A stretch of 64,000 nt of DNA from Vibrio owensii CAIM 1854 = LMG 25443 (lineage in GTDB: Bacteria > Pseudomonadota > Gammaproteobacteria > Enterobacterales > Vibrionaceae). Positions 9,114 to 19,524 of the stretch are shown here, piece by piece (position 1 is the first letter of the stretch; every line of letters begins with the position of its first letter). The stretch lies in assembly GCF_000817815.1 (NCBI RefSeq), contig NZ_JPRD01000005.1:62001-126000 (forward strand). Reading direction: 5' to 3'. The translations under genes and the position numbers were made by a program. Below the pieces are notes generated by a model. That model searched no databases. It saw nothing but the letters and a program-made list of their open reading frames with translations, and was not told the DNA's origin.

Positions 9114-9758
9114 TTATTCTTCGTCGACAAGCGGCCAACCGCCTAGGGCCTTCCATTTGTTGACGATGCCACAGAATAACTCTGCAGTTTGTTGTGTATC
9201 GTAAAGGGCAGAATGTGCCTCACGATTGTCGAATTCCATCCCTGCAGCTTTACATGCTTTAGCGAGAACAGTTTGACCATAAGCAAGCCCACTTAATGTT
9301 GCGGTATCAAAAGTGGCAAATGGATGGAAAGGGACTCTTTTTAGTTTGCAGCGCTCGTTAGCTGCATTAACAAAACTTAAGTCGAAAGCAGCGTTGTGTG
9401 CCACCATGATGGCGCGCGAACAATCGGCCGCTTTTTGCTCTTTACGGATCAGCTTGTAGATTTCTTTGAGTGCTTCTTGTTCTGAAACTGCTCCACGTAA
9501 AGGGCTGAATGGGTCACGAATACCATTGAATTCAAGGGCTTCTTTTTCTAAGTTCGCGCCTTCGAAAGGTTCGATATGAAAATGAATGGTCGAGGCAGGA
9601 TGCAAATCGCCATTTTCATCCATGCTAAGGGTAACGGCGCAGATTTCTAAAAGTGCATCAGTTTGAGCATTGAAACCTGCGGTCTCAACATCAACTACCA
9701 CTGGAAAATAACCACGAAAACGTTTTTTCAGGGTCAGAGCTTCATTTTCTATTGTCAT
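9114..9758 (-). CDS. rnt: Ribonuclease T
   Basis: RNase T trims the 3' ends of tRNA and other stable RNAs and takes part in tRNA end turnover. The 214-residue protein has the DEDD exonuclease signature: VVDVETAGF (ExoI, Asp/Glu), [11 protein letters not shown] (ExoII) and [14 protein letters not shown] (ExoIII). Length is the same as in E. coli (215). It starts the probable rnt-antiporter unit. The intergenic region ahead of it is shared with motY, which runs the other way. Confidence 0.97.
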   Translation of the reverse strand: MTIENEALTLKKRFRGYFPVVVDVETAGFNAQTDALLEICAVTLSMDENGDLHPASTIHFHIEPFEGANLEKEALEFNGIRDPFSPLRGAVSEQEALKEIYKLIRKEQKAADCSRAIMVAHNAAFDLSFVNAANERCKLKRVPFHPFATFDTATLSGLAYGQTVLAKACKAAGMEFDNREAHSALYDTQQTAELFCGIVNKWKALGGWPLVDEE

Positions 9759-10065
9759 GTTGGCTTATATTTGTGTGACGAAGGCTGCATTATTGCAGAT
9801 TCTACCGATGAGAAAAACCGCAATTTCGGAGAAATGTAGAATTCTATTCCTCCGTTAACCAGTAAGGGTTATAACCAAAAACAAGGTAGTCGGTCACCTG
9901 TTATTCTCGCGATGTTATTTACCATTTTATGCTCTTGCCAAAGTGAGTGTTAACTCCTTATAACCCCTTAAAAATTCCATGTTGGCGGGATTTTTGCATT
10001 GTTCTGCATGTTTTCAATTGATTCATGTAAGCGGCAATAGACTGCCGTTTGAGAGAAGTACTTAG
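9759..10065. other. Intergenic region between rnt and motY
   Basis: About 307 bases. It holds a sigma-54-like promoter for motY at 9983-9998 and a small hairpin with CGGCA and TGCCG arms at about 10033-10048. No gene is seen. Confidence 0.7.
9983..9998 (+). promoter_or_regulatory. Sigma-54-type promoter upstream of motY
   Basis: TGGCGGGATTTTTGCA has the -24 GG and -12 GC dinucleotides exactly 10 bases apart with the TTGCA core. The expected transcript start is near 10009, about 57 bases before the motY ATG. Flagellar genes of vibrios are partly under sigma-54 with FlrA/FlrC, so the site suits its neighbour. Confidence 0.65.
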
Positions 10066-10947
10066 ATGAATAAATGGCTAGTAACCAGTGGTGTCGTGAT
10101 GTCTTTGCTTAGCGCGAACAGTTTTGCGTCGATGGGGAAGCGTTATGTTGCTACACCGCAGCAATCACAATGGGAAATGGTGATGAACACGCCATTGGAA
10201 TGCCAACTTGTGCATCCTATCCCTGGATTTGGTGACGCGGTATTTTCGTCTCGTGCGAGTAAAAAGATTAACTTAGATTTTGAGCTAAAGATGCGTCGCC
10301 CTATGGGGGAAACGCGTAATGTTAGTTTGATTTCTATGCCACCACCTTGGCGTCCGGGTGAGAATGCCGACCGTATTACCAACCTGAAGTTCTTTAAGCA
10401 GTTTGATGGCTATGTTGGCGGGCAAACTGCTTGGGGAATTCTGTCTGAGCTAGAAAAAGGGCGCTACCCAACGTTTAGCTACCAAGATTGGCAGAGCCGT
10501 GATCAACGCATTGAAGTCGCGTTGTCCTCGGTATTGTTCCAAAGCAAATACAACGCTTTTAGTAACTGTATTGCTAACTTGTTGAAGTACAGTTTCGAAG
10601 ATATCGCCTTCACGATTCTTCACTATGAACGCCAAGGCGATCAGCTAACTAAAGCCTCGAAGAAGCGTTTGTCGCAAATTGCTGATTATGTTCGTCATAA
10701 TCAAGATATCGATTTGGTGCTGGTGGCGACTTACACCGATTCAACGGATGGTAAGAGCGCAAGTCAAAGCTTATCGGAGCGACGTGCTGAGTCATTACGT
10801 ACTTACTTTGAGTCGCTAGGGCTATCTGGAGATCGCATTCAAGTGCAAGGTTACGGCAAGCGTCGTCCAATTGCAGACAATGGCTCACCAATTGGTAAAG
10901 ATAAAAACCGTCGTGTAGTAATTTCGCTGGGACGTACTCAGGTCTAA
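10066..10947 (+). CDS. motY: Sodium-driven flagellar motor protein MotY
   Basis: MotY forms the T-ring of the Na+-driven polar flagellar motor and recruits the PomAB stator with MotX. The 293-residue protein begins with a signal peptide ([21 protein letters not shown], cleaved before SMGKRY), has a MotY-specific N-terminal domain (about 22-155), and a C-terminal OmpA-like peptidoglycan-binding domain (about 165-290, with [26 protein letters not shown] and [13 protein letters not shown]). The sequence agrees closely, from memory, with MotY of Harveyi-clade vibrios. It is a single gene with a sigma-54-like promoter and a strong terminator. It is a useful taxonomic marker for a polar sodium motor. 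Confidence 0.97.
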   Translation: MNKWLVTSGVVMSLLSANSFASMGKRYVATPQQSQWEMVMNTPLECQLVHPIPGFGDAVFSSRASKKINLDFELKMRRPMGETRNVSLISMPPPWRPGENADRITNLKFFKQFDGYVGGQTAWGILSELEKGRYPTFSYQDWQSRDQRIEVALSSVLFQSKYNAFSNCIANLLKYSFEDIAFTILHYERQGDQLTKASKKRLSQIADYVRHNQDIDLVLVATYTDSTDGKSASQSLSERRAESLRTYFESLGLSGDRIQVQGYGKRRPIADNGSPIGKDKNRRVVISLGRTQV

Positions 10948-10962
10948 CTGAAGTTAACCAAT

Positions 10963-10993
10963 AAAAACGCCAGAGTTTGACTCTGGCGTTTTT
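10963..10993. terminator. Bidirectional terminator after motY
   Basis: AAAAACGCCAGAG and CTCTGGCGTTTTT form a 13-pair symmetric stem with a five-base loop. It serves motY and the converging gene. Confidence 0.95.
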
Positions 10994-11050
10994 GTATCCG
11001 TTTGACGTTGTTTATTTTATTCGTTGCCGCTTAGCATTGTGTCATGTGTT

Positions 11051-11485
11051 TTAGTTTAGGCGGAACTTAGCGATGATTTCACAATTGGTCGCAGTATCGA
11101 TTTTCTCGACTTGTTTTGCGATTGCAGGGTTGGGGTGGCGCTTCATGAAATCAATCAGTGCTTTTGTGCAACAGCCAATGGAATCAATAAAGCTTGCACA
11201 ATCTTTGTTTGGGCATTGAGGGATAAGAGTGAGCACTTTTTCTGAAGCCAGTTGAAGGTATTTGAGTTCATATTCGGTATCACCAGCCCAACGCCAGAAT
11301 TGGGCGAGGTTATGGCATGAAATCACCGAAATCAATAATCTCTCGTCGGCTTCTATTTCCACGCATTCGCTAATATCTTCACTCAGGCTAAGGGCTTGCT
11401 GGTAATGAAGAATGCTGCGAACAGGGTCATCTAGTTGAAGTGCAGTATCGGCTAGAAGTGTGTGTTTTTCCCATTCACTGATCAT
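11051..11485 (-). CDS. DUF2753-type TPR-like protein
   Basis: A 144-residue cytoplasmic protein that looks all-helical, with a TPR-like pattern (HTLLADTALQLDDPVRSILHYQQALSLSE, then HNLAQFWRWAGDTEYELKYLQLASEKV) and several cysteines late on (CPNKDCASFIDSIGCC). From memory it matches a Vibrio-family annotated DUF2753. No enzyme motif is seen. The start at 11485 is chosen because a weak GTGGGA box precedes it; the frame extends to an ATG at 11500 with no ribosome binding site. Its role is unknown. Confidence 0.75.
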   Translation of the reverse strand: MISEWEKHTLLADTALQLDDPVRSILHYQQALSLSEDISECVEIEADERLLISVISCHNLAQFWRWAGDTEYELKYLQLASEKVLTLIPQCPNKDCASFIDSIGCCTKALIDFMKRHPNPAIAKQVEKIDTATNCEIIAKFRLN

Positions 11486-11561
11486 TATCGTGTCCCACAT
11501 ATCGATGTTGCGGATAAATCTAAACGATAATTATTATCAAGTAAAGTAATTTGTTGATAAA

Positions 11562-11592
11562 AGAAAGGCAGGTCTCAGACCTGCCTGCAAAA
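11562..11592 (-). terminator. gloA terminator
   Basis: AGGCAGGTCT and AGACCTGCCT form a ten-pair palindrome, followed on the minus strand by a T-rich stretch, after the gloA stop. Confidence 0.8.
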
Positions 11593-11635
11593 ACATCGCG
11601 TGTTTCAATATAGCGTGTTTCAATAAAAGAGCTTG

Positions 11636-12052
11636 TTAGCCTTCTAGTCCTGCTGACGCTTGTTTGTTTTGAATCAACTCAATCATGTAGCCATCAGGGT
11701 CTTTAACGAAAGCGATATGTGTTGTACCGCCTTTTACTGGGCCGGCTTCACGAGTGACATTGCCACCTGCTGCTTTGATTGCGTCGCAAGTTGAGTAGAT
11801 ATCGTCTACGCCAATTGCGATATGGCCAAATGCAGAGCCTAAGTCGTACTCGGTTGTACCCCAGTTGTAAGTTAGCTCAATGACGGCACCTTGAGACTCA
11901 TCACCGTAGCCTAGGAATGCCAGCGTGTACTCGTACTCTTTGTTTTCATTGGTACGAAGTAGCTGCATGCCCATTACTTCAGTGTAGAACTTGATAGATT
12001 TGTCTAGATCACCCACGCGTAGCATGGTGTGAAGAATTCGACCGTTTGACAT
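11636..12052 (-). CDS. gloA: Lactoylglutathione lyase (glyoxalase I)
   Basis: GloA isomerises the methylglyoxal-glutathione hemithioacetal to S-lactoylglutathione. The 138-residue protein has the paired betaalphabetabetabeta modules of the VOC superfamily and the four metal ligands: His8 in [10 protein letters not shown], Glu in [10 protein letters not shown], His in [10 protein letters not shown], and Glu in GYMIELIQ. The short bacterial form of this kind is generally nickel-activated. An ideal AGGAG with a six-base spacer precedes the ATG. It follows nth by 31 bases on the same strand, so nth-gloA may be one unit. Confidence 0.97.
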   Translation of the reverse strand: MSNGRILHTMLRVGDLDKSIKFYTEVMGMQLLRTNENKEYEYTLAFLGYGDESQGAVIELTYNWGTTEYDLGSAFGHIAIGVDDIYSTCDAIKAAGGNVTREAGPVKGGTTHIAFVKDPDGYMIELIQNKQASAGLEG

Positions 12053-12083
12053 TATTTGCTCCTAGCGATTGTTTCAGACGGGT

Positions 12084-12725
12084 TTATTCGTCTGGGTACA
12101 CTTTTTCTTTATATTCACAGAGATCTTCAATGATGCAGCTACCACAGCGCGGCTTTCTCGCCACACAGGTATAGCGACCATGAAGGATCAGCCAGTGGTG
12201 TACATCAAGCTTAAACTCTTTTGGCACCACTTTAAGAAGTTTTTCTTCTACGTCGTCGACGGTTTTACCCATCGCAAACTTTGTACGGTTAGAAACACGA
12301 TAGATGTGCGTGTCCACCGCGATAGTTGGCCAACCGAAGGCGGTATTCAGTACCACGTTAGCTGTTTTACGACCGACACCCGGCAAAGCTTCAAGTGCTG
12401 CACGATCTTCTGGCACTTCGCCGTTGTGCTTCTCTAGCAAGATCTTACAAGTCTTGATGGTGTTTTCGGCTTTTGAATTAAACAGACCGATGGTTTTGAT
12501 GTATTCCTTTAAACCATCGACACCCAAATCAAGAATGCCTTGTGGTGTGTTCGCTACAGGGTAAAGCTTGTCTGTTGCTTTGTTTACACTTACGTCTGTC
12601 GCCTGCGCAGAAAGCAGTACGGCGATAAGCAACTCAAACGGTGTGCTCCAATTGAGCTCCGTCTGAGGATTGGGATTGTTTTCTCGGAGTCGTTCGAGAA
12701 TTTCAATTCTTTTGACTTTGTTCAT
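12084..12725 (-). CDS. nth: Endonuclease III
   Basis: Nth is a DNA glycosylase/AP lyase that removes oxidised pyrimidines in base-excision repair. The 213-residue protein has the helix-hairpin-helix motif LPGVGRKTANVVLN including the catalytic Lys, the catalytic Asp in TIAVDTHIYRVSNR, and a C-terminal [4Fe-4S] motif with spacing C-x6-C-x2-C-x5-C (CVARKPRCGSCIIEDLC). It lies downstream of rsxE as in E. coli, but here a terminator intervenes at 12759-12787. The 211-residue E. coli enzyme has almost the same length. Confidence 0.97.
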   Translation of the reverse strand: MNKVKRIEILERLRENNPNPQTELNWSTPFELLIAVLLSAQATDVSVNKATDKLYPVANTPQGILDLGVDGLKEYIKTIGLFNSKAENTIKTCKILLEKHNGEVPEDRAALEALPGVGRKTANVVLNTAFGWPTIAVDTHIYRVSNRTKFAMGKTVDDVEEKLLKVVPKEFKLDVHHWLILHGRYTCVARKPRCGSCIIEDLCEYKEKVYPDE

Positions 12726-12758
12726 TGCTGACTTCCAAACCCGTCTTTGCGGTTTATG

Positions 12759-12787
12759 AAAAAGGCCCTACGAGTGGTAGAGCCTTG
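12759..12787 (-). terminator. rsx operon terminator
   Basis: On the minus strand AAGGCTCTAC and GTAGGGCCTT pair around a five-base loop and are followed by TTTTT. It lies between rsxE and nth, so nth can be expressed from readthrough or its own promoter. Confidence 0.75.
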
Positions 12788-12804
12788 ATTTTAGAATTCT
12801 TATA

Positions 12805-13497
12805 TTATGCGTTAGTTACGCGGGCGCGCTCAATGGCTGGTTTTTCTTCTTTCGGTTGACGTTCCTGAATTGAGCTGTCGATAACGTTTTTCAACGCAAT
12901 CAAAAGCCCTACGCCGATAAACGCACCTGGCGGCAACAATGCCAGTAAGAAGCTGCTATCGAAGTGGAAAACTTGAATACGCAGTGCCGCAGCCCAGTCA
13001 CCCAATAATAGGTCTGCACCATCGAACAAGGTGCCGTTACCGATAAGTTCACGCATAGCACCAAGTACAACCAATACCGTTGTCATACCGAGACCCATCC
13101 AGAAACCATCCAATGCTGCTGGCAATGGATCATTCTTCGAGGCGTAAGCTTCCGCACGGCCGATGATAATACAGTTGGTTACGATCAGTGGGATGAAGAT
13201 GCCCAGAGATAGATACAATCCGTAGGCATAAGCGTTCATCAAGAGTTGAACACAAGTTACCAAGGCTGCGATGATCATAACGAAGACCGGAATACGGATT
13301 TCTTTTGGCACGTAGTTACGAATCAGTGAAACTGTCAGGTTAGAACCGACAAGCACCAACAACGTCGCAATACCCAAACCAAGGGCGTTGGTAATGGTAG
13401 AAGAAACCGCAAGTAGAGGACACAAACCCAGAAGTTGTACTAGGGCAGGGTTGTTGCTCCACATGCCGTTTTTCATTAGCAGTTTATTTTCACTCAT
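12805..13497 (-). CDS. rsxE: Electron transport complex subunit RsxE
   Basis: RsxE (RnfE) is an integral membrane subunit of the Rnf/Rsx complex, which couples ferredoxin/NADH electron transfer to ion movement and in E. coli reduces the SoxR iron-sulfur cluster. The 230-residue protein has six hydrophobic segments and is a paralogue of RsxA ([42 protein letters not shown]). The start overlaps the rsxG end by 8 bases, showing translational coupling. A charged C-terminal tail ([17 protein letters not shown]) is cytoplasmic or periplasmic and variable. It is the last gene of the operon. Confidence 0.96.
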   Translation of the reverse strand: MSENKLLMKNGMWSNNPALVQLLGLCPLLAVSSTITNALGLGIATLLVLVGSNLTVSLIRNYVPKEIRIPVFVMIIAALVTCVQLLMNAYAYGLYLSLGIFIPLIVTNCIIIGRAEAYASKNDPLPAALDGFWMGLGMTTVLVVLGAMRELIGNGTLFDGADLLLGDWAAALRIQVFHFDSSFLLALLPPGAFIGVGLLIALKNVIDSSIQERQPKEEKPAIERARVTNA

Positions 13498-14128
13498 GGT
13501 TGCCTCCTGCGCAGTCTAGGGGCTGATTCAGAATCTCATCACGAGACTTATTTACGTAGTTTACTGTGTTTCTCACCGCTTTCACTACCGCACGAGGGGT
13601 AATAGTTGCGCCAGTAAACTGATCGAAATCGCCACCATCTTTACGAACTCGCCAAGAATTCCAGTTACTTTCTGTCACTTGCTTACCAGTGAAGCTCAAG
13701 ATCCAATCCGTAACGCGTAAATCAATTTTATCACCCAATCCCGGCGTTTCTTGATGGCTTAGGATACGAGTACCAAGGATCTTGCCTTGGTTATCGATGC
13801 CGGTGATGATTTTGATTTCACCGTTGTAGCCATCTGGTGCGATGGACTCAATTGCCATTGCCGTTGGTTGACCATCTTTGGTGGCAATGTAAGTTGGCAT
13901 CGAGCGAACCGTACCTAGATCGGGCGCAGATACCATAGTACATGCCGCAACAAGGTTGTTGTCATGCATTTCTTCCGGAATCACTTGGTTAAGAACCGAC
14001 AGCAATTGCTTTTGTTCCTGAAGCTTAATTTGATCTTTTGTTAGGTACTGAGTCAGTGCCACAAGACCGGTTGTTGCACAGGCGAAGATCGCCAATGTCA
14101 GACCATTTTTTCTAATAGCGGTTAACAT
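13490..14128 (-). CDS. rsxG: Electron transport complex subunit RsxG
   Basis: RsxG (RnfG) is the periplasmic flavoprotein subunit with a single N-terminal anchor (about residues 8-28). The FMN-attachment motif FTGAT places the modified threonine at Thr175, the same number as in V. cholerae RnfG. The 212-residue length is normal. It starts 7 bases after rsxD and overlaps rsxE. Covalent FMN is attached by ApbE, which is not in this window. Confidence 0.96.
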   Translation of the reverse strand: MLTAIRKNGLTLAIFACATTGLVALTQYLTKDQIKLQEQKQLLSVLNQVIPEEMHDNNLVAACTMVSAPDLGTVRSMPTYIATKDGQPTAMAIESIAPDGYNGEIKIITGIDNQGKILGTRILSHQETPGLGDKIDLRVTDWILSFTGKQVTESNWNSWRVRKDGGDFDQFTGATITPRAVVKAVRNTVNYVNKSRDEILNQPLDCAGGNHE

Positions 14129-14135
14129 GTTTACC

Positions 14136-15182
14136 TCAGTGACCGTAAGTTCTTGGTTTGGTGTAGTAGTCGATCAACGGTACACACATATTGGCAAGCA
14201 GAACGGCGAACGCAACGCCATCTGGGAAGCCACCCCAACTACGAATAATGAATACCAACGCGCCGATCAGAGCACCGAAAATCAAGCGACCTTTCACGGT
14301 CGTTGATGCTGAAACAGGATCGGTAGCGATAAAGAACGCGCCTAACATCGTTGCACCTGATAGTAGGTGGAAGATTGGTGACGCGGTTTCTCCCGGCATG
14401 ATCAAGCTAAACACGGTACTGAACAGTGCCAAGCTACCTAGGAAACCAACAGGAATGTACCATTGGATGATGCGCTTTTTGATCATCACTAGGCCACCAA
14501 CCAAGTAAGCTAGGTTTACCCATTGCCAACCGATACCCGCAAGTCCGCCAAACATTGGTTGTGATAGCACCTCACTCGGCGTAGCACCAGTATGAATACC
14601 AGTTTTGAATGCATCTAATGGGGTTGCCATTGTTACGCCATCCACGCCGGCACGAACTTGTTGCAGTGACAAACCATCAAAGTCATAGCCAGTGAAGATA
14701 AGAGACAACGCGTCTGCAAAAGTCACGTGCTCAGACATCAATGAAACAGGTGCGCTCCAGCTTGTCATTTGGACAGGGAAGGAGATAAGCAATACAACGT
14801 AAGCGACCATTGCTGGGTTAAATAGGTTTTGACCAATACCACCGTATAAGTGCTTTGCAATAACGATGGCAAAAATCAAACCGATAACCATGATCCACCA
14901 AGGGGACCATGGTGGGATTGCTACGGCTAATAGCCATGCTGTCACGATGGCACTGTTATCACGTAGTGCTCGTATTGGAGAACGCTTACGCACAAGCATG
15001 ACTAATGCTTCAAGTGACACTGCGACCGCAATAGCGAACACGAGTTGAATGATGGTGCCCCAACCAAAGAAATAGGTTTGAGCCACTAAGCCAGGAATAG
15101 CGCACAGTGCTACCCATTTCATTAAATCAGGCGTGCTGCGACGGCTGTGAGCGTGTGGTGAACTGGCAATAAAAAACGACAT
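14136..15182 (-). CDS. rsxD: Electron transport complex subunit RsxD
   Basis: RsxD (RnfD) is a polytopic membrane flavoprotein homologous to NqrB. The 348-residue protein has about nine or ten hydrophobic segments; [10 protein letters not shown] puts the FMN-bearing threonine at Thr187, as in V. cholerae. The start codon overlaps the rsxC stop by one base (TAATG), indicating coupling. Also visible are the conserved [15 protein letters not shown] and [21 protein letters not shown] segments. Confidence 0.96.
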   Translation of the reverse strand: MSFFIASSPHAHSRRSTPDLMKWVALCAIPGLVAQTYFFGWGTIIQLVFAIAVAVSLEALVMLVRKRSPIRALRDNSAIVTAWLLAVAIPPWSPWWIMVIGLIFAIVIAKHLYGGIGQNLFNPAMVAYVVLLISFPVQMTSWSAPVSLMSEHVTFADALSLIFTGYDFDGLSLQQVRAGVDGVTMATPLDAFKTGIHTGATPSEVLSQPMFGGLAGIGWQWVNLAYLVGGLVMIKKRIIQWYIPVGFLGSLALFSTVFSLIMPGETASPIFHLLSGATMLGAFFIATDPVSASTTVKGRLIFGALIGALVFIIRSWGGFPDGVAFAVLLANMCVPLIDYYTKPRTYGH

Positions 15183-18028
15183 TACTCGTTCTCCTCAGTA
15201 TTGTTCTTATTCGCTTCTTGCTGAGCTTTACGTGCTTTAGCGCGAGCAATGGCAGCGGCAACAGCAGCTTTCTTTGGATCCACTTCTGGATCTTCATAAG
15301 GAGCTTCCGCTTCAACAGATTCTGTTTGTGCTTCTTGCTGTGCTTTACGTGCTTTGGCACGAGCAATAGCAGCGGCAACCGCGGCTTTCTTCGGATCCAC
15401 TTCTGGTTCTTCAGAAGGGGCTTCCGCTTCAACCGATTCCGTTTGTGCTTCTTGTTGGGCTTTACGCGCTTTAGCACGAGCAATGGCTGCGGCAACAGCG
15501 GCTTTCTTCGGATCTTCTGCTTGTTCAGCAGGTGTTTCCACTTCTGCAGATTCAGTAGGGCCTTCTTGTTGAGCTTTACGCGCTTTAGCACGAGCAATGG
15601 CAGCAGCAACCGCGGCTTTCTTTGGATCTTCAGCTTGATCAGCAGGTGCTTCCGCTTCTACAGATTCAGTAGAACCTTCTTGCTGAGCTTTACGCGCTTT
15701 AGCACGAGCAATGGCAGCAGCAACAGCAGCTTTCTTCGGATCTTCAGCTTGTTCTGCAGGCGCTTCCGTTTCTACAGATTCTGTAGAACCTTCTTGTTGA
15801 GCTTTACGCGCTTTAGCACGAGCAATGGCAGCAGCAACAGCAGCTTTCTTTGGATCTTCTGCTGGTTCAGCAGGCGCATCCGTTTCTGCAGACTCAGTAG
15901 AACCTTCTTGCTGAGCTTTACGTGCCTTAGCGCGAGCAATAGCAGCGGCAACTGCAGCTTTCTTTGGATCTTCAGGTTGTTCTGCTGGTGTTTCCGCTTC
16001 TGCAGATTCCGTAGAGTCTTCTTGCTGAGCTTTGCGCGCTTTTGCACGAGCAATCGCTGCAGCAACTGCGGCTTTCTTCGGATCTTCAGCTTGTTCAGCA
16101 GGAGTTTCCGTTTCTACAGATTCGGTTGAATCCTCTTGTTGTGCCTTTTTCGCTTTAGCTCTGGCGATAGCTGCCGCGACGGCCGCTTTTTTGTCACCAG
16201 CTTCAGCAGGTGTTGATGCGTCCTCTTGTTGAGCTTTCTTCGCCTTAGCACGGGCAATCGCTGCTGCAACCGCTGACTTCTTATCGTCAGCATTATCTGT
16301 AGCTGCGTCGCCTTGTTCTTTTTGCGCTTTGCGTTCGCGAGCAAGACGTTTGCGTTCTTCGCGTAGCTTAGCCATTTCTGAATTATCAGGCTCTGCTGCG
16401 CCAGACTGAGCCGCGGCCGCTTGTTTGGCTTTTGCTTTGGCAATCGCGGCTGCAACCGCTGGTTTCACTGCTGGCTCGGCTTTCGCTTCAGTATTCTCTT
16501 TTTGTGCTTTCACGCGAGCGATGGCTGCCGCAATCGCATCGTCACCGCCAGAGGCTTTCATGTCTTTACGACGATCATCCGCGGCTTTCTTAAAGCGATT
16601 TTCACGTTCTGCTTTCTCGCGTTCCATACGCGCTTTTTTCTCTTCAAAGCGCAGCTTAGCTCGTTCAGCTGCTGCCGCTTCTTGAGCGCGTGTACGGATT
16701 TCAGCTTTCGCTTGACGATAGTATTGAACCAGTGGAATTTCACTTGGGCACACAAACGCGCACGCGCCACATTCAATACAGTCTTTTAAGTTCAGCTCTT
16801 CGAGCTTTTCGTATTCTTGGCTTTTTGCATACCATTGAAGCTGCTGTGGCAATAGCGATGCAGGGCACGCTTCCGCACATTGGCTACAACGGATACATTC
16901 CATTTCGTATTGGTCAGAAGCGATCTCACGACGCTTCGGTGCCAGAATACAGTTTGCTGTTTTAGTGATAGGGACCTGAGCGTGGGGTAGGGTAAAGCCC
17001 ATCATTGGACCACCCATGATCAGGCGCTGCAGTTTCTTATCTGCTTTGTAGCCAAACTCGTCTAACAGTGCTTGTACTGGCGTACCAAGTAGCGTCCAAA
17101 CGTTACGTGGTTGCTTGAAGGTCTTACCCGTCAGAGTCACGATGCGATTTACTACAGGTTCGCCATCGATCACTGCACGTTTAATTGAGTAGAGAGAACC
17201 AACGTTTTGAACCAGGATGCCAATATCGGCAGGGATAGCGCCGCTAGGAACTTCTTTGTTGGTCAAAATCTTGATGAGCTGCTTCTCACCACCAGAAGGG
17301 TATTTGGTTGGGATAACGCGGATCACGATGTCTTTGTTCATCGCCGCTTGTTCCAGCGCTTTGATTGCTGCTGGCTTGTTATCTTCAATACCAATGATGG
17401 TCAGTTTTGGCTTGAGGATATGCTCGACGATCTCGATACCTTGGATCAGTTCGTCTGCATGTTCCTGCATGAGTTTGTCATCGGCGGTGATGTAAGGCTC
17501 ACATTCTGCCGCGTTAACGATAAGAATTTCGGTACGTGCAATACCCGATTGGATCTTCTTAGCCGTTGGGAAGCCTGCGCCACCCATGCCAGAGATACCA
17601 GCAAGGCGAATCACATCGATCAACGCATCTGCAGATTCTTGGGTGTAATCGGCAACTGGCGTTTTCTCACACCAAGTATCGTTACCATCAGGTGTAATCA
17701 CTGCGCACAGTTCGCTTAAACCCGATGGGTGCGCAACAGTGCGTGGCTCAATAGCTGTAACCTGCCCAGATGTTGGAGCATGAACAGGAACGGTGAAACC
17801 ACTGTCTGACGCCGTTAGCTGTTGACCTTTCAACACTGTGTCACCAACAGCAATCAATAGATTACCTGCTTTACCGATGTGTTGTTTTAAAGGTAGGACG
17901 ATTTCCGACGGAATGGCGGCATGAACCAATTCAGTTTTGTTGGATTGCTTTTTGTTTTCTGCCGGATGCACGCCGCCTGGGAAATCCCATAGCGAACCAG
18001 TACGAATTTGTTCAATCAAAGACAACAT
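15182..18028 (-). CDS. rsxC: Electron transport complex subunit RsxC with expanded repeat tail
   Basis: RsxC (RnfC) is the NADH- and FMN-binding peripheral subunit. The first 450 residues have the normal parts: the N-terminal lipoyl-like region, the flavin/NADH domain ([24 protein letters not shown]), an SLBB region, and two [4Fe-4S] motifs ([14 protein letters not shown] and [14 protein letters not shown]). From about residue 450 to the end the protein is a charged Ala/Lys/Glu region, about 500 residues, containing at least ten copies of [11 protein letters not shown](K/R)KAQQE, eight of them in near-identical 38-residue units ending in a DPKK lead. Total length is 948 residues; E. coli RsxC has about 740 with fewer such repeats. 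Codon use in the repeats is also nearly copied. Confidence 0.96.
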   Translation of the reverse strand: MLSLIEQIRTGSLWDFPGGVHPAENKKQSNKTELVHAAIPSEIVLPLKQHIGKAGNLLIAVGDTVLKGQQLTASDSGFTVPVHAPTSGQVTAIEPRTVAHPSGLSELCAVITPDGNDTWCEKTPVADYTQESADALIDVIRLAGISGMGGAGFPTAKKIQSGIARTEILIVNAAECEPYITADDKLMQEHADELIQGIEIVEHILKPKLTIIGIEDNKPAAIKALEQAAMNKDIVIRVIPTKYPSGGEKQLIKILTNKEVPSGAIPADIGILVQNVGSLYSIKRAVIDGEPVVNRIVTLTGKTFKQPRNVWTLLGTPVQALLDEFGYKADKKLQRLIMGGPMMGFTLPHAQVPITKTANCILAPKRREIASDQYEMECIRCSQCAEACPASLLPQQLQWYAKSQEYEKLEELNLKDCIECGACAFVCPSEIPLVQYYRQAKAEIRTRAQEAAAAERAKLRFEEKKARMEREKAERENRFKKAADDRRKDMKASGGDDAIAAAIARVKAQKENTEAKAEPAVKPAVAAAIAKAKAKQAAAAQSGAAEPDNSEMAKLREERKRLARERKAQKEQGDAATDNADDKKSAVAAAIARAKAKKAQQEDASTPAEAGDKKAAVAAAIARAKAKKAQQEDSTESVETETPAEQAEDPKKAAVAAAIARAKARKAQQEDSTESAEAETPAEQPEDPKKAAVAAAIARAKARKAQQEGSTESAETDAPAEPAEDPKKAAVAAAIARAKARKAQQEGSTESVETEAPAEQAEDPKKAAVAAAIARAKARKAQQEGSTESVEAEAPADQAEDPKKAAVAAAIARAKARKAQQEGPTESAEVETPAEQAEDPKKAAVAAAIARAKARKAQQEAQTESVEAEAPSEEPEVDPKKAAVAAAIARAKARKAQQEAQTESVEAEAPYEDPEVDPKKAAVAAAIARAKARKAQQEANKNNTEENE
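15200..16260 (-). repeat. 114-bp tandem repeats in rsxC
   Basis: About ten near-identical copies of a roughly 114-base unit (38 codons) lie head to tail in the 3' part of rsxC. The unit length is a multiple of three, so gain or loss of copies keeps the frame. Older, more diverged copies lie upstream towards 16560. The repeated units produce long open frames on the opposite strand, which are not genes. Confidence 0.9.
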
Positions 18029-18036
18029 ACGAAACC

Positions 18037-18630
18037 TTATTTAATTGAATCAGTCACGTTCGCTGCGTTGGCAGCATCCGTAATGTTAACCACTGGAATT
18101 GCGTTAAGTTTCCATTTCCAGCTCTCTGTGGTGGTTTCCACAGGAATCATTTCAATACAGTCAGTTGGACAAGGCGCAACGCACAAGTCACAACCCGTAC
18201 ATTCGTCTTTGATCACGGTATGAAGGGCTTTAGTACCACCAACAATCGCATCCACAGGACACGCTTGAATACACTTGGTACAACCGATACACATGTCTTC
18301 ATGGATGAAAGCAACGGTTTTGACTTTGCTGTCGAGATCGTGTGCCGACTCTTCCGCTTCGACGCCCATCAGATCTGCTAGTTTTTCGATGGTTGCTTGA
18401 CCACCTGGAGGACATTTATTGATTTTGTCGCCGTTCGCGATCGCTTCAGCGTATGGACGACAACCTGGGTAGCCGCACTGACCACACTGAGTTTGCGGGA
18501 GAATAGAGTCGATTTGATCGACAATCGGATCCGCTTCGACTTTGAAGCGAATCGAAGCAAAACCGAGTATCGCCCCGAATACAGCGGCGAGGGCAGCAAG
18601 AGCGATGATCGCAATTAAAATCGTACTCAT
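18037..18630 (-). CDS. rsxB: Electron transport complex subunit RsxB
   Basis: RsxB (RnfB) is the iron-sulfur subunit believed to pass electrons from ferredoxin or RsxC into the membrane part. The 197-residue protein has an N-terminal membrane helix (about 5-27), a CGQCGYPGC cluster motif as in the Fe-S domain of the family, and two ferredoxin-type [4Fe-4S] motifs, [12 protein letters not shown] and [12 protein letters not shown]. It starts 3 bases after rsxA ends and is followed by rsxC after 8 bases. Confidence 0.97.
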   Translation of the reverse strand: MSTILIAIIALAALAAVFGAILGFASIRFKVEADPIVDQIDSILPQTQCGQCGYPGCRPYAEAIANGDKINKCPPGGQATIEKLADLMGVEAEESAHDLDSKVKTVAFIHEDMCIGCTKCIQACPVDAIVGGTKALHTVIKDECTGCDLCVAPCPTDCIEMIPVETTTESWKWKLNAIPVVNITDAANAANVTDSIK

Positions 18631-18633
18631 CGT

Positions 18634-19212
18634 TTACTTCACCAAACCTGTAAAGCCCATAAAGGCAAGAGACATAAGGCCTGCGGTGATCATCGCAATC
18701 GATGCGCCTTTAAATGGCACAGGTACATCAGCTGCAGCAATACGTTCACGCATTGACGCAAATAGGATAAGTACCAAAGAGAAGCCAACCGCAGCGCCAA
18801 AACCGTAAATGATCGATTCGATAAAGTTGTGGTTTTCATTGATGTTAAGTAGAGCAACACCCAGAACCGCACAGTTCGTTGTGATCAGAGGTAGGAAGAT
18901 ACCTAACAGACGATACAGCGTCGGGCTGGTTTTGTGCACGACCATTTCAGTGAACTGTACAACAACAGCGATCACCAAAATAAAGCTCATGGTTCGTAGA
19001 TATTCGATGCCCAGTGGACGCAAAACATAGCTTTCCACCAAGTATGCACACACAGACGCGAGCGTTAGTACAAAAGTTGTAGCTAAGCCCATGCCAATTG
19101 CTGTTTCCAGTTTTTTAGACACGCCCATAAAAGGACACAAGCCTAAAAACTTCACCAGTACAAAGTTGTTCACCAGCACAGTGCCGACCAACAACAAAAT
19201 ATATTCGGTCAT
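18634..19212 (-). CDS. rsxA: Electron transport complex subunit RsxA
   Basis: RsxA (RnfA) is a six-helix membrane subunit, paralogous to RsxE. The 192-residue protein begins [10 protein letters not shown], the family N-terminus, and contains [24 protein letters not shown] and [19 protein letters not shown]. The start at 19212 fits the 193-residue E. coli protein; the frame stays open to 19272 but that extension has no family match. It is the first gene of rsxABCDGE. Confidence 0.96.
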   Translation of the reverse strand: MTEYILLLVGTVLVNNFVLVKFLGLCPFMGVSKKLETAIGMGLATTFVLTLASVCAYLVESYVLRPLGIEYLRTMSFILVIAVVVQFTEMVVHKTSPTLYRLLGIFLPLITTNCAVLGVALLNINENHNFIESIIYGFGAAVGFSLVLILFASMRERIAAADVPVPFKGASIAMITAGLMSLAFMGFTGLVK

Positions 19213-19464
19213 AGTTATTACGTTCTTAAAATCCGATCCCAATATTATCGTGTTTTGTGACACCAATAACAACCAGAGAACGGTGTGGTTTTATGCACCC
19301 GATGGAAAATTATACGTGTATGTGATGTGAGTGGATGAATTAATAAGAAATTGAAAAGTTTGGTGAATGGTTGTTAACAAAGAAAAACGCAATTACCGCC
19401 ACTGATTTAACGCACGCGTTGTTGATGGTTTTGGTATCACTTCGTATGGTTCGCCAGAAACGAC

Positions 19465-19503
19465 AAAAGCTCATACCCCTAATGAGTTAGAGGTATGAGC
19501 TTT
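19465..19503 (-). terminator. Terminator of the pyruvate formate-lyase gene
   Basis: AAAGCTCATACC and GGTATGAGCTTT form a 12-pair stem with a 14-base loop just after the stop, followed on the minus strand by TTG-rich sequence. The T-run is short. Confidence 0.7.
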
Positions 19504-19524
19504 GATTATTTTATAATCTTGCGA

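Noticed and set aside
15218..16129. Long open frame on the plus strand opposite rsxC
   Set aside because: It is an artefact of the repeat units; the protein is a low-complexity Phe/Cys/Ser repeat and the minus-strand frame is the true RsxC tail.
15200..16260. CRISPR-like periodic repeats
   Set aside because: The repeats are long, coding, and lack unique spacers; they are rsxC codons.
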